64,000 bases of DNA, taken from contig CM048748.1 of NCBI GenBank assembly GCA_026315105.1, positions 25,448,078 to 25,512,077 of the forward strand, given 5' to 3'. Made by a program: the position numbers and the translations under genes. This stretch comes from Locusta migratoria. Its lineage: Eukaryota; Arthropoda; Insecta; Orthoptera; Acrididae. The notes under the pieces were generated by a model, which worked only from the letters and a program-made list of their open reading frames with translations, did no database searches and was not told where the DNA came from. Positions 21,975-32,339 of the stretch are shown one piece after another (positions within the stretch are counted from its first letter, which is position 1; each line of letters starts with the position of its first letter).

Positions 21975-22505
21975 GAAACAACGTTTCATGTCACATCTGG
22001 CTGTTTTAACCTCGTGTGCGTAACGCCATCCCCTTTTAATCTAACCTCCTTGGCGTACTTGTTCGCTCCGCTACAACGGTGCTAGAAGAGTCGCGAATGA
22101 TTAAGCTGATTGACTTGGCGACTAGAAATCTGCGCCCATTCCCGCGCGACAATATTCAAAACGAATAACACCAGTCGTCTTAAAAAATATTGGAGCGAAT
22201 TGACTGAAACGCTTGAACGGGTTAAGTACTTAATTAACAACCGGTAACAGAAAATCAATCCGGCCTCAACTGATGTGGTAAGGTGATACAGTGCCGGTCG
22301 ATCAGACTATTGCACGCTTGCAGCGCTACAGTGGCGAATGTGAATACTGCTTGTGTTCGCATGTTTTCTCTGAGTGAGAAACTGGGTTGTCGCTTTATCC
22401 AATCAGCCACGGTTTTCTTATGGTAGAGGTAAATGCACTGAATATCCGAAAGCACGTCTTCCTCCAGAGTAAAAACTTCAACTCTGAGTCGACGTTGGCC
22501 TGTGT
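21975..22505. other. No recognisable feature
   Basis: Spacer between the Helitron relic and a LINE tail. No motif was noticed. Confidence 0.4.
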
Positions 22506-22507
22506 AA

Positions 22508-22672
22508 CATCTACATTTTCATGGGATACCCTGCAAATCACATTTAAATGCCTGGCAGAGGGTTCATCGCACCATCTTTAAACTATTCATCTACCATTCC
22601 TTCTGGAATAGCGCGCGGAAAGAATGAACATCTGAATGTCCCCGTTAGAGCTCTGATTTCACGTATTTTATT
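22508..22672 (-). mobile_element. CR1/Jockey-like LINE 3' end only
   Basis: CATCTACAT, CCCTGCAAATCACATTTAAA and TGCCTGGCAGAGGGTTCATC match the 3' UTR of the LINE copies at 3117 and 8658. About 165 bp are retained, with no RT. Confidence 0.8.
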
Positions 22673-22689
22673 CCCGCTAGGTCACAAGT

Positions 22690-22772
22690 TATCCGTCTCC
22701 AGCCGTGACGCCATGGATAGTGTAACCGAATGCGGTACTGAAGGTCGCCGGTTCAATCCCGTCCACTAGCAA
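22690..22772 (+). repeat. tRNA-like sequence
   Basis: An A-box-like GCCATGGATAGTGTAACC is followed by the B-box-like GGTTCAATCCC, ending CCACTAGC. It lies immediately upstream of the gypsy LTR. The fold is incomplete and the anticodon arm is not convincing. Confidence 0.5.
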
Positions 22773-22786
22773 AAATTTATTTATTA

Positions 22787-23003
22787 TGTCCAGAATGTTC
22801 TAGGTGTTTTTTATGTTCACTTGGAATTTCTACATATTATGTTAACTATTCTTCTAATTTATGGTACATTCTGTCTGTGTATAAATAGCCCGACAGGTAG
22901 TTAGTGCTGCGTGTATGTTTCAGTTCGCAATAAACTAGCTTTCAGTATAAGTGATGTGTTCAGTTGCCTTCGAAGTCAAGCCTGCTCCCATTTCAACGCG
23001 ACA
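22787..23003 (+). repeat. Candidate 5' LTR with TATA box and AATAAA
   Basis: The segment begins TGTCCAGAATG and ends GCGACA, giving TG...CA termini over 217 bp. It holds TATAAATAG (22880-22888) and AATAAA (22929-22934) at plausible LTR spacing. Six bases later TGGTGGAAGCGCCGGG (23009-23024) begins with TGG, as tRNA primer-binding sites do. The matching tRNA was not identified. Confidence 0.6.
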
Positions 23004-23157
23004 TTGTTTGGTGGAAGCGCCGGGTACATTGTGCAACAGCTGCATCACCGTGGCTCCGATTAGGCAACGTAAAAGCCGTCGCTTACACGGACTAGAACCG
23101 GAATACAAGGGATATACCGAGTACATCCTTCCGAAAGTCCGTATCATTAGAAGAATC

Positions 23158-24310
23158 ATGGACACGAAAACAGCGGTAAGGCTGGAACACCCGTCGGTGT
23201 TCTCTGGAGACGCTGGAGAGGACCCCAACAAATGGCTAAAAGGGTTCGACCTAGCCGCCAAGTACAACAGGTTGGATCAGACAATGTGCTTGGCCAACGT
23301 TTATTTCTACCTGGACGGAACAGCCCATCAATGGTTTGAAAAGAACGAAGAAAAGCTGAATGACTGCGAAACGTTCCAGGCGGAACTCAAGAAGACGTTT
23401 GGAGACCGCCAGCGACAAATCCGCTCGGCAGAAGAATAACAGAAAAACCAGGCCCAACGACATAGTGAGCCGACACAATCGTACATACAGAATGTTCTGG
23501 TCCTATGTAACATGGTTAACCCAGATATGACTGAAGCCGACAAAATCACACACCTGATGGAGGGCATTATATAAGACGTCGCTACGACGGAAGAGTTCAT
23601 CAAGTGGTGCCAGCGCATTGAAGAGATGTGACAGAAGAGCGCTGGACGAAGGAAGTATGACAGACTCCCGAGTGTAGTCCCTATGGCCGTTGTGGAAGAG
23701 CAGCAGGACTTCGCTTCTCTCATACGACATATTGTGAGAGTTGAATTACAACAGTTTATGGCAGCTTGGACTATTGGACCAAGTGAGCAGCAGATTTTGG
23801 CCATGGATGTAAGCCCCGTATATCATGAGAAAACCGACGCCGCTGAGGAAGAAGTATTTCACACATTAACAGCTGTCCGCACGCGACTTGAAAAATGGCC
23901 TCGCCCTACAATGACATACGCTGCATCCGCCAAACAGCAGCCTTAGAACCGGCCGACGCGGCCACAACCAACTCCCCCGTCAACTATGACGTCTGGAGGA
24001 CATAAGACAACACATCATTTTGTTTCCACTGTGGGCGCCCTGGACATGTCGTACGCTACTGCAGAGAGAGGAGGCGAGTATTCGACGATTATTTTGCCGC
24101 AAGACCCTAGCCATTAGAGCAGTTCTATCCCAGGCAATCACCTGCTGCTGAGTTCATTCGACCTATGGGAAGAAGCCCATCGCCGTACCCTGGACGAGGT
24201 CGCTCCCCGACGCGCCGCAGCCGTTCACCGTCGCCGTACAGAAGTACCAGCCGCTCCCCTAGCTAAGCGAGGCGACCATCTACGGAGGTGCGGCCGCCGC
24301 AGATGAAAAT
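23158..24310 (+). pseudogene. Ty3/gypsy gag with CCHC zinc knuckle, broken
   Basis: The ATG at 23158 opens MDTKTAVRLEHPSVFSGDAG, followed by WLKGFDLAAKYNRLD and DGTAHQWFEKNEE, the capsid-like part that would form the particle shell. In-frame stops occur at 23437, about 23572 and about 23629. At least two are consistent with C-to-T changes at CAA or CGA codons, and the frame continues to 23946. A frame change then leads to CFHCGRPGHVVRYC (24021-24062), a C-x2-C-x4-H-x4-C nucleic-acid-binding knuckle, and an Arg/Ser/Pro-rich tail (SPSPYPGRGRSPTRRSRSPS). The longer upstream frame from 22951 is LTR and leader. Confidence 0.8.
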
Positions 24311-24533
24311 CCTCCATGCACGAAAGTCGCTAAGATGTCGGGAAATCTCATCGACGTCATAATCGACGGCCAACCTGTCCGCCGGGTGGATGGCCGACGA
24401 CGAGGAGGAAGGTGGGGTGGAGCACAGCATAGAGCACAGAGATGCCTTCAGTGATTTTATCTCTGTGCCGTTTAATTAAATTCTTGTATTCATTGGATGT
24501 CATTCTCAGCCCATTATATTACTTTAGGGCTCC

Positions 24534-25535
24534 GAGGTGCGACAATAAAGTAATGAGACATTTTCTTTGCGGGATGTGGACCCTGTAGGCTTGCACAGGC
24601 ACAATATCTTTGACCTTGCTCTACAAACTGCTTCTAGTCCAAGCGGCACACTGATGCAACTGTTCACTCATGGGTTGTGCTCTAATAAGTTAACATATGT
24701 TTGTGACTCCCGTCACGGAAAGGGAATCGCATAATATTGCGCGACGGTATGCCGTTTCTTTTTGCGTTAAATTGGGTGAAAACGCGACAACAACTTATGG
24801 TAAGCTTCAGAATGCTTTTGGAGAGGAGGTTATGTAAAGAGGTCAAGTTTTTCGTTGGCATAAAATATTTAGTGAAGGAAGAACGATTGTTGAAGATGAA
24901 GACCATAGTGGACACTCATCAACCTTACGGACGGATGTTAACTTGGCCGTGGTGCGTGAATTCGTACTATCTGATCGAAGATTATTCGGGAAAATGATTG
25001 CAGAAGAACTGAACATCAATCGAGAAACGGTTCGTCTAATAATAACTGAATATCTTGGTATGAAAAATAATCGTGCAAAAATGGTCCCCAAAAATCTCAC
25101 ACCACAACAGCGAGAAACACGGAAAAATGTGGCAGCCGATCTGTTAGAGCAAACGGAAGTCAATCCAGAATTGTTTCTTCGATTCCAAGTGATTTGTTCA
25201 TGAAGATTGAGTGCCTCCTGGACAAACAGTTAACTAATATTACTGCAAAGGAATTTTAGAAAGACTTCGTAAAAGAGATATTCGTGTAAGTGCCAACATT
25301 GCTGATAATTGGATTCTGCATCACCAAAACTGCGCCATCCCATAGTGCTCTGTCAGTACAGCAACTTTTAACCTGAAAACAAATATCAGTACTACCACAG
25401 CCACCTTATTCACCAGATATCGCTCCCTGAGACTTTCTCTATTTCCAAGAGTCAAGACCGCGATCAAAGGGCACTTGACTAAAATAGTAAGTAACTTTGT
25501 TTTTCACATCAGTCTCATTACTTTAAAGTATTAAA
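24534..25535 (+). mobile_element. Mariner-type transposon with central deletion
   Basis: The left end contains AATAAAGTAATGAGAC (24543-24558). The right end contains GTCTCATTACTTTAAAGT (about 25512-25529), its inverse with one extra base. Between them is a transposase gene that lacks its central catalytic part. Total length is about 1.0 kb, against about 1.3 kb for complete mariners. Confidence 0.8.
24739..25480 (+). pseudogene. Mariner transposase, internally deleted
   Basis: A single frame runs ARRYAVSFCVKLGENATTTY (24739 on), then a TAA at about 24836, QVFRWHKIFSEGRTIVEDED, REFVLSDRRLFGKMIAEELN and AKMVPKNLTPQQRETRKNVA. These are the two HTH motifs and linker of mariner transposases. At about 25190, after VNPELF, the block that should hold the first catalytic Asp (TGDESW) is gone. 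Sequence resumes with VPPGQTVNQ, RLRKRDIRVSANIADNWILH and SPDIAP-stop-DF, so the last box is also interrupted. About 100 residues are missing. Confidence 0.85.
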
Positions 25536-25539
25536 ATAC

Positions 25540-27415
25540 CAAGATCGCAATTAAATTTATTTTTCTGACGATCAGTTTCGATACACTTAGGATATCATCA
25601 TCTGGCCACTAGTTTCCTATATTTTCGTTTCGTGAAGGCGCATGACATTAAAATGGTACGTCAATCACAAAACATTTAACTTTGACAAATGGTACGTCAT
25701 ACATAAAACGGTTAAAACATTTAAAAATCTTCTCCATTGTGTGTCATATTCACAGAGCGCCTTCTTACAACTAAGGCATCGGACCATGAAAAAATTAAAT
25801 AAATTTCATTACTTTACTGTCGCATCTTGTAATATTACAAATACAGGGGGAAGCTGATTGTTCCCATGTGAAAGGCGGGTTTTGGAAGGGTGTTGGGTTC
25901 CCCAGCTAGCCGGCAAACAGTTTGAACCTAGTGAATGGACAGGTACTTCAGGGTTTCCCTAATCTGCTCGGAAACCGGAAAAGCTTGGCTGAGCGAGGGC
26001 GGCTATTCTAGATTGCAACTGAAATACAATATAGCCACAAAAATTATTCTAAAAATCCATATAAGATCAGGGAATGATCATACGGCAAATATAACTATAT
26101 GAATGGATTCAGGAGACTTGGAGAATCAAACGCCGTAATTGAAATTTAAATATCCCTTAGAGATAAAAAGCCGATAAATTTCAATACTATAATAATACTT
26201 ATATTTACAATTATTGATACTTAGTGTTTATCAGTAACAATTTAAGACACAAATGAGCGGCATTGTACCACGCTACCTATCTGAAAAGACATACGACGTT
26301 ATTTCCGTATTCTATTAATAAACGTTGTTTTAGTATCTTGTTCTGCTCTTTTTGAGGTAGTAATATTCTTGTGTCAGAACATAGATTCCACCCCAGAAAC
26401 ACAAAACATGAACCCAGCAAAGCGGATTACATTTATATATGTATTAACGTTCATTTTTATAATGTAGACTGCCACTTAAATGTTTCATGGCCGACTAAAA
26501 TAGTCGATATGCAGCAGATAATTTATATATAATAAGTTATATGTATTTGTGGACAAGAACTGAATATATTTGTATAAAAAGCCATAATAAATTAAATATT
26601 AATCGTGTAACTATATTTCGACGGCGGCAGTGTATTTGAACAGTGAGATGCCACGCTTAATAGCAAAGAGTTTCAGTCTCAACCGTTTTTAGTATTGTTA
26701 AATATATGTTTGTTAATTGTAAATAACATTTATAGGGAGATGGACATAGCATTTAATTCTGTGATATTCAAATGTATATTGGAAGGGAAATTGTATTTTA
26801 AAGACTAGGCATTAGGATGCGCGGAAGGATACAATTTTGGGAGCAGGGAGAGCACGCTTTTAGAACGCTGGGGAAGGGACTCGTAACTTGGACACGGTGG
26901 TGAAAGGTTGTGACGCTGGGCGGTCTGAAGCCGCGTTAGGAACTTCAAATCTGAAGAGGTAGGCAAATGTGGACTTAGAAAATTTACGGGACTGTGACTG
27001 GAGAACTTTGTTTGAAAAGTGATAAACTATGCGCGGTAGTAGGGCAATCGTGTACTCGTGCGATGAGAAACTGTGTTTTATAATAAATACTTTATCGCGA
27101 ATTAATTTGGAACTGCAAAGTTCGATGGACTACTCTAGCTTACGAGTGATAATTTGGGATTTTTACTCTCGACTGCGTGTGTTACTTATTGTGACTCTCA
27201 TGAACGATATTTGGGGAAATATTTAATTATTTACCGATGTATAAAGTAGGACCATCTCCGCGTTTCATGTCTAATACGAGTAATAAAATCCACTTATAAA
27301 GAATTACTTCGTGAGTAAATCACTTATTTATCTTTGAATCCATTTTGTTGGTCATTCAGAGGTTTAATTTATGTGTGTTACATATATTTTCACGTTATCA
27401 TATGCAGATTGATAG
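25540..27415. other. No recognisable feature
   Basis: Mostly AT-rich. A GC-richer block at about 26820-27000 is unassigned. No frame over 72 codons and no transposon terminus were recognised. Confidence 0.4.
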
Positions 27416-27418
27416 ACT

Positions 27419-27589
27419 GGCTACTGATCTTGTGTTTATGGTCATAGAAGCTGACATACATAACTCAACCCTATGAACAGAGACAACGAGCCATGGCTAC
27501 TGATCTTGTGTAAACAGATTGGGTAGCTGTTTATGGTCATAGAAACTGACATACATAACTCAACCCTATGAACAGAGACAACGAGCCAT
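27419..27589. repeat. Two-copy tandem repeat, 76 and 95 bp
   Basis: Copy 1 (27419-27494) and copy 2 (27495-27589) both begin GGCTACTGATCTTGTG and end GACAACGAGCCAT. Copy 2 contains about 19 extra bases (AAACAGATTGGGTAGCTG-like) after the first 16. The shared part differs at one base (AGAAGC/AGAAAC). The copies abut directly. Confidence 0.9.
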
Positions 27590-28320
27590 AAACTTTTACT
27601 ACCCAGAGGTATGTATTGCCCAAGTCTTATTGGTGAGAGCCGATAGAAAGGTCGCAACCTCATATCTTTATCTATTTTGTATTTGCTTGCTCATCACTTA
27701 TTGTACGATGTGTAACGCTCATTATTTGTTCTATTTATTTAGTTTCTGAAGATGGCACTAATGAGGTGCTGAAATTGGTTGCCTGTTAATGAAATCATTA
27801 TTTTGTTCTGGCTGTTGGCTTTTATACATTTTTATCATGTAGGACAGTTGGTGTTGGTTTGAGGCACCAAAGAAGATAGACATGAAGCGACTGGAGTAGG
27901 GGGAGGGGGGAAGGGTGGGTGAGGAGTAGGAGCGTCACTATTGTCATAGGTCTGGCACTGATCGTTACATTATATTTTGATACAACTAACTGGGTTCTAA
28001 TTACAAACCGGTAAATCTACATTTAAACCACCGGTTTCCCATCCAGCTAGCACTGTATAGGATATCGTATAAAATGAAACGTGATGTAGACTACAAAGAA
28101 GTGACAGATCACACTTTGATTAAAAGTTCTTATTTACTAATTACCAGTTTGATTGGTCAAGTCATTACCTCCACATCAGTGTACAAAATATTTTTTTCAA
28201 TTATTTCAAAAGAGGTACATTTGTATAAAAACATAAAAATACTGCCTCCTTCATAAAATAAAGAATAAAATAAAAATTATAGACTTGCTCATTGAAACCG
28301 GTAATCAATTAATAAACGAC
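27590..28320. other. No recognisable feature
   Basis: No coding match. There is a short purine-rich block at about 27895-27930. ACCGGTTT-type words near 28025 and 28297 resemble the end of the adjacent foldback. Confidence 0.35.
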
Positions 28321-28324
28321 TACA

Positions 28325-29465
28325 TTGTGGAAATAAAATCCGCTACCAGTCACAATTATTGGTGGCTTATTAAAACACTACCGGTTTCGTGCTTGTGTCC
28401 ATCTTCAGGTGTTTACATTCAGTGTTGTTGACTGTTTAAAGAAAACGGAAATTACATTGTGCTGATCATACAGATATACATACTCAAGTATCATTAGATA
28501 TACACATACATAAATAAGTATGGTATGTGGTGGAGTGATTTGTGTTAAGGCTATAAGTGTACTCACATATAAGTAGGGTATCCCATTCGTGTTCGTACGT
28601 TTTTCACAGGTATCAGTTGAGAATAATGCAGTAACAGCAACATAATGCTAATTTGCACTCCACAGGTTTGCAACATAATTTGCTAATTTGCATCACAGGT
28701 TTTGCACAATACACAGTACACTTTATAACTGTTGATCAGTAGTCACAACATCGCCATTTTTACATTCAAGCATATGTTAAGGTCAAATAAATTTATCAAA
28801 TCCTTTGAAAATGGAAAATATGGTAAAGACCAATTTACACTCTAGTCGAATTTATTGGCATAATATTTCATAATGACCAGTTTACATAATGTAATTTGCT
28901 AGCAACTATTCTACATGTTATAAATGACAGTGTGGCTCCACAATAATATAACTAATCTCGCTTTTGGTATTTGTAATATCTAATATATCTCTGTATGTGG
29001 CATCTCTGTACTTCTGTGTATGCAATATCTCTTTTTATATTGAGCTAAGTTCTTTGACCATAACATATGCCCGAATGTGACTACTGATCAACAGTTATAA
29101 AGTGTACTGTGTACTGTGCAAAACCTGTGATGTGGGAGTGCAAATTAGCATTACGTTGCAGTTACTGCATTATTCTCAACTGATACCTGTGAAAAATGTA
29201 CGAACACGAATTGGGTACCCTACTTATATGTGAGTACACTTATAGCCTTAACACAAATCAGTCCACCACATACCATACTTATTTATGTATAAGTATATCT
29301 AATGATACTTGGGTATCTGTATGATAAGCACAATGTAATTTCCGTTTTATTTAAAAATTCAACAACACTGAATGTAAACACCTAAAGATGGGCACAAGCC
29401 CGAAATCGGTAGTGTTTTAAGAAACCACCAATAAATGTGACTGGTAGCGGATTTTATTTCGACAA
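28325..29465. repeat. 1.1-kb foldback element, ~400-bp arms
   Basis: Left arm 28325-about 28755 and right arm about 29075-29465 are inverse copies. Matches include GAAATAAAATCCGCTACCAG against its inverse ending GGATTTTATTTC, ACTTATATGTGAGTACACTT, and CTGATCAACAGTTATAAAGT. Spacer is about 320 bp. The left arm has an extra 30-40 bp block (CATAATTTGCTAATTTGCAT region) from a local duplication. No open frame is present. The outer ends read TTGTGGAAAT and TTGTCGAAAT, inward from each side. Confidence 0.9.
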
Positions 29466-29540
29466 CCTATAAGGAACAGTCACAAAGTTCTTCAACATCT
29501 ATAATGGATAAAATTCACAATAAACGACTTGTAAATTCAG

Positions 29541-29614
29541 TTTGTATAGATTAGGTAACCGTCTTATGCAACTGTAATTACAGTTGCTTAAGACGGTTAC
29601 CTAACCTATACAAA
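29541..29614. repeat. 74-bp near-perfect palindrome
   Basis: Arms of 37 bp meet at GTAA/TTAC with no spacer. By direct comparison only two positions mismatch (at the GCATAA/GCTTAA and TAATC/TAACC sites). It lies about 75 bp to the right of the large foldback. Confidence 0.95.
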
Positions 29615-29619
29615 TTGTA

Positions 29620-30369
29620 TAACTGCAACTGCGGAGAAAGGTGGCCAAAAAACACAAAGAGCACTTTTAAATTATTGTTACCTAGCGTTTCTTGAGAATT
29701 TTGAAGAAATTTTTCATTTGACTCTCTTGATCCTGAAATGTAATTTTAGAATGAGCTGTGGACTCGATCTAGTTGTAAGCGCTGTGCGAGTCAGATTTTG
29801 TTGGCGACCACCAAAGCTGTAAGTCACCAAAGTTACTTACCCTACAGCATAGTGCCTTCCAGCTCTTCACGTAGCTTTCTGCCACTACCGCTATACCGCA
29901 CCAGTGAATCCATTTGCATACTTGCCACCCAATTTATTCTGTGAATGCTGCACATAGAACAGTTCCAGTGACGTGAACTTTAACAATGACATTTGAAGCA
30001 CAACAAGCTGTCATCTACATTCTCACATGTAATTTTCTGAAGTACCATGCAAACTAACTATGCTTTGCAGGTATTTAATCATTACTGCAGCTCACCTAAC
30101 TAAGGAAATTGTGTGCTCAAGTCGTGATTAATTATCAAAGAGAAAAACGGACTACATATTTTAACGACTTTCAGCCGACCGCACCTAATATGTGAGATTA
30201 TTATTTTCTGTTTATGGTACGTTTCTGTGAGTTTGTCGTAAATTTACGTGTATGTTACTTGATTTAGTCATTATTGAACTGCAAAATAATAATAATAAAT
30301 TTTATACTTTTCAACACTTTCCACTTCATCATTAATGCACTAGTTCGAACGATCTACACGTTATTTATT
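29620..30369. other. No recognisable feature
   Basis: AT-rich spacer ending in a (TTTA)n run at about 30361-30378. No coding match. Confidence 0.4.
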
Positions 30370-31320
30370 TATTTATTTTCGGTTGAAAATAACTATCTTG
30401 ATGTTTGAACCGATTTCCAAAACGATTTCACGTACTCGTCGTTTTCTTGGAACCTTTTTCCTAGTAATGCCTCCATGAGTGTACCAAACAAATGGTAATC
30501 ACCAAATGCCACAGTAGGGCTGTAGGGGGGATGAGACAGTACTTCCAAACCACCCTTATAAACTACATTATACTAAAGACAGCACAAACATTCATGCCCG
30601 AGAGATGATTCGAACCCCCGGCCTAGCGCATCATTGCATAGCGCCTAAATACGCTCGGCCACTCCGCCACAAACAATCTTTTTGATGGTTTGACGAGGTA
30701 GTTGAGCAATATTAGGATGATCGTTGTGTTACTGGAGAATCACACTGAGTTCCAAGACGTTTCTGTCTCATGGCTGGCTTCATCCGATTTAAATGTATGT
30801 CCGAGTAGTTCTGGCTGTTAATTGTACGCTGCTCTTCTAGATAATTCCGAAAATGGAACTTCAGCATCCCAAAACACCGTTAACATGCCTTTTTTACCTA
30901 ATTTTTGGGTTTTTATTATTTTTTTTTTATTAACAGTTGAGTTGGTGTGCATCCACTTCAGGCTTTGCCTTTTTTGATTCTGGCTCACTGAACCCAAATT
31001 TCATCAACTGTTAAAATTTTGTTGAGAAAGTATTCACCTTCACTTTCATATCTCTACTTTAGCTCTGTGTAAACTCTCAATCTTTGCCAAGTGTGTACCA
31101 GCCAACTCCTTTGGTATCCATCTTGCACACGTTATGCGGTACTTCAGCTTGTTATAATGTTACGAACTGTACCGGTAATGACTTGAACCTTATCAACTTT
31201 ATTTCCACAGTCGCAAGACGGTCTGCTATAATAATTTCATCAATTCGACTTTAATGTGTGAAAGGTGAAAATGAAACCGGATGCCCCAAACGGTGTTCGT
31301 CAGGCACTGACTAGAGACCA
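30370..31320 (-). pseudogene. Mariner-family transposase relic split by a SINE
   Basis: The minus strand gives YRITCARWIPKELAGTHLAK (about 31120), then EYFLNKILTVDEIWVQ (about 31000), where family members have the catalytic Asp in TGDEtW and this copy has VDEIW. QKRQSLKWMHTNST (about 30940), a KPAMRQKRLGTQ-like block (about 30760) and finally HPPYSPTVAFGDYHLFGTLM with EALLGKR (30420-30535) follow. The SPDLAPSD box is degraded to SPTVAFGD. Frames change repeatedly. A SINE (30545-30672) sits between the second and third catalytic regions. No TIR was identified. Confidence 0.75.
30545..30672 (-). mobile_element. tRNA-derived SINE
   Basis: The minus strand begins GTGGCGGAGTGGCCGAGCGT (A box), has GGTTCGAATCATCTCTCGGG (B box) and continues into the SINE body with GGCATGAATGTTTGTGC. 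It interrupts the mariner relic. A target duplication could not be made out. Confidence 0.75.
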
Positions 31321-31388
31321 CTTTTGAAACGCTCTATCCACTTGAAAAATTTTCGTGATTCATACAATCTTCTCCATAAACTTCAGAC

Positions 31389-31390
<2 letters not shown>

Positions 31391-31462
<72 letters not shown>
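31391..31462. repeat. (TA)36 microsatellite
   Basis: An uninterrupted TA dinucleotide run. The DDE transposon begins directly at its right end. Overlapping Ile-Tyr open frames are artefacts. Confidence 0.97.
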
Positions 31463-31463
<1 letters not shown>

Positions 31464-31647
31464 TGGGTGTTGAAAAAGTCAGTATACATTTTAAAAATTA
31501 ATAAATCACGGAATAATGTAGATACAGAGGTAAAAATTGACACACATGCTTGGAATTACATGGGGTTTTATTAGAAAAAAAATAAAATAAAAAATAAAAA
31601 ATAAATAAAAGTCCGGCAGATGGCGCTTCATCTGATCAGAAATGCAA

Positions 31648-31696
31648 TCTACATCTAAATGGGACACTCTGCAAATCACATTTAAGTGCCTGGCAA
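31648..31696 (-). mobile_element. 49-bp LINE 3' tail
   Basis: ATCTACATCT, GGGACACTCTGCAAATCACA and TTTAAGTGCCTGGCA match the 3' terminus of the CR1/Jockey-like LINE. Only the tail is present, inside the DDE transposon. An A-rich stretch is at 31575-31612. No clear duplication. Confidence 0.75.
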
Positions 31697-31738
31697 TAAT
31701 TAGCATAACAAATTAAGACAAAGCAAAGATGATGTTCT

Positions 31739-32269
31739 TTACAGAAAATAATCAATATGTTCACCACCATTACTCAAAAATAGCTGTGGTCGAGGAATAA
31801 TGTTGTGAACAGCACTGTAAAGCATGTCCGGACTTACAGTGAGGCATTGGCGTCGGATGTTGTCTTTCAGCATCTCTAGAGATGTCGGTCGATCACGATA
31901 CCCTTGCGACTTCAGGTAAACCCCAAAGCCAATAATCGCACAGACTGAGAGGTCTGGGGAGCTGGGAGGCCAAGCTTGACGAAAGTGGCGGCTGAGCACA
32001 CGATCATCACCACACGACGCGCGAAAGAGATCTTTCACATGTCTAGCAATATGGAGTGGAGCGCCATCCTGCATAAAAATCATACGTTCCAGCAGGTATT
32101 TATCAGTCATGCTGGGGGTGATGCGATTCCTTAACATATCGGCGTACCTCTCACCCGTCACGGTAGCAGTTACAAACCCAAAATCACGCAGTGCCTCGGA
32201 GAAAAGACGCCCGGTAACTGTAGATGTAGTTCTAACAAAACCCCATGTCATTCCAAACATGTGTGTCAA
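31739..32269 (-). pseudogene. IS630/Tc1-superfamily transposase, C-terminal half
   Basis: A 176-codon open frame reads LLERMIFMQDGAPLHIARHV (second catalytic Asp in QDGAP), then FRASCGDDRVLSRHFRQAWP, PSSPDLSVCAIIGFGVYLKS and RDRPTSLEMLKDNIRRQC. Family members have NPCDFWLWGYLK at the third acidic position. Here NPCD is replaced by SVCA, so a catalytic residue is lost. The start is within the right TIR region and the N-terminal HTH and first catalytic Asp are missing. The copy is long and open but should be inactive. Confidence 0.8.
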
Positions 32270-32339
32270 TTTTTACCTCTCTATCTACATTATTCCATGA
32301 TTTATAAGTTTTCAAATTTATACTGACTTTTGTATACTG

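Larger units (their letters stand above)
22787..24440 (+). mobile_element. Ty3/gypsy retrotransposon, internally deleted
   Basis: The order is a candidate 5' LTR, a gag gene, and the first residues of the protease (GNLIDVIIDGQPVRRVDG at about 24340-24393). Then comes a GC-rich segment with no pol. RT, RNase H and integrase are absent, and no 3' LTR was found before the mariner at 24534. It is the only relic here that keeps a promoter-bearing LTR. Confidence 0.75.
31463..32338 (-). mobile_element. DDE transposon with ~110-bp terminal inverted repeats
   Basis: Left terminus 31463-31575 and right terminus about 32225-32338 are inverse copies. They share AAAAGTCAGTATA, AATCACGGAATAATGTAGAT and AAAAATTGACACACATG blocks. 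A transposase frame fills the middle. A LINE 3' tail fragment (31648-31696) lies between the left TIR and the gene. The family is within the broad Tc1/mariner (IS630-like) superfamily by its transposase. Confidence 0.8.

Noticed and set aside
22935..23267. Minus-strand 110-codon open frame
   Set aside because: It is antisense to the gag leader and capsid region, which has recognisable sense motifs.
23158..24310. Domesticated gag gene
   Set aside because: Three in-frame stops, a frame change, and an LTR with primer site next to it indicate a dead retrotransposon.
27419..27589. CRISPR-like array
   Set aside because: There are only two units, adjoining without spacers, and the genome is clearly eukaryotic.
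31334..31543. Open frame with Ile-Tyr repeats
   Set aside because: It is a translation of the (TA)n microsatellite.
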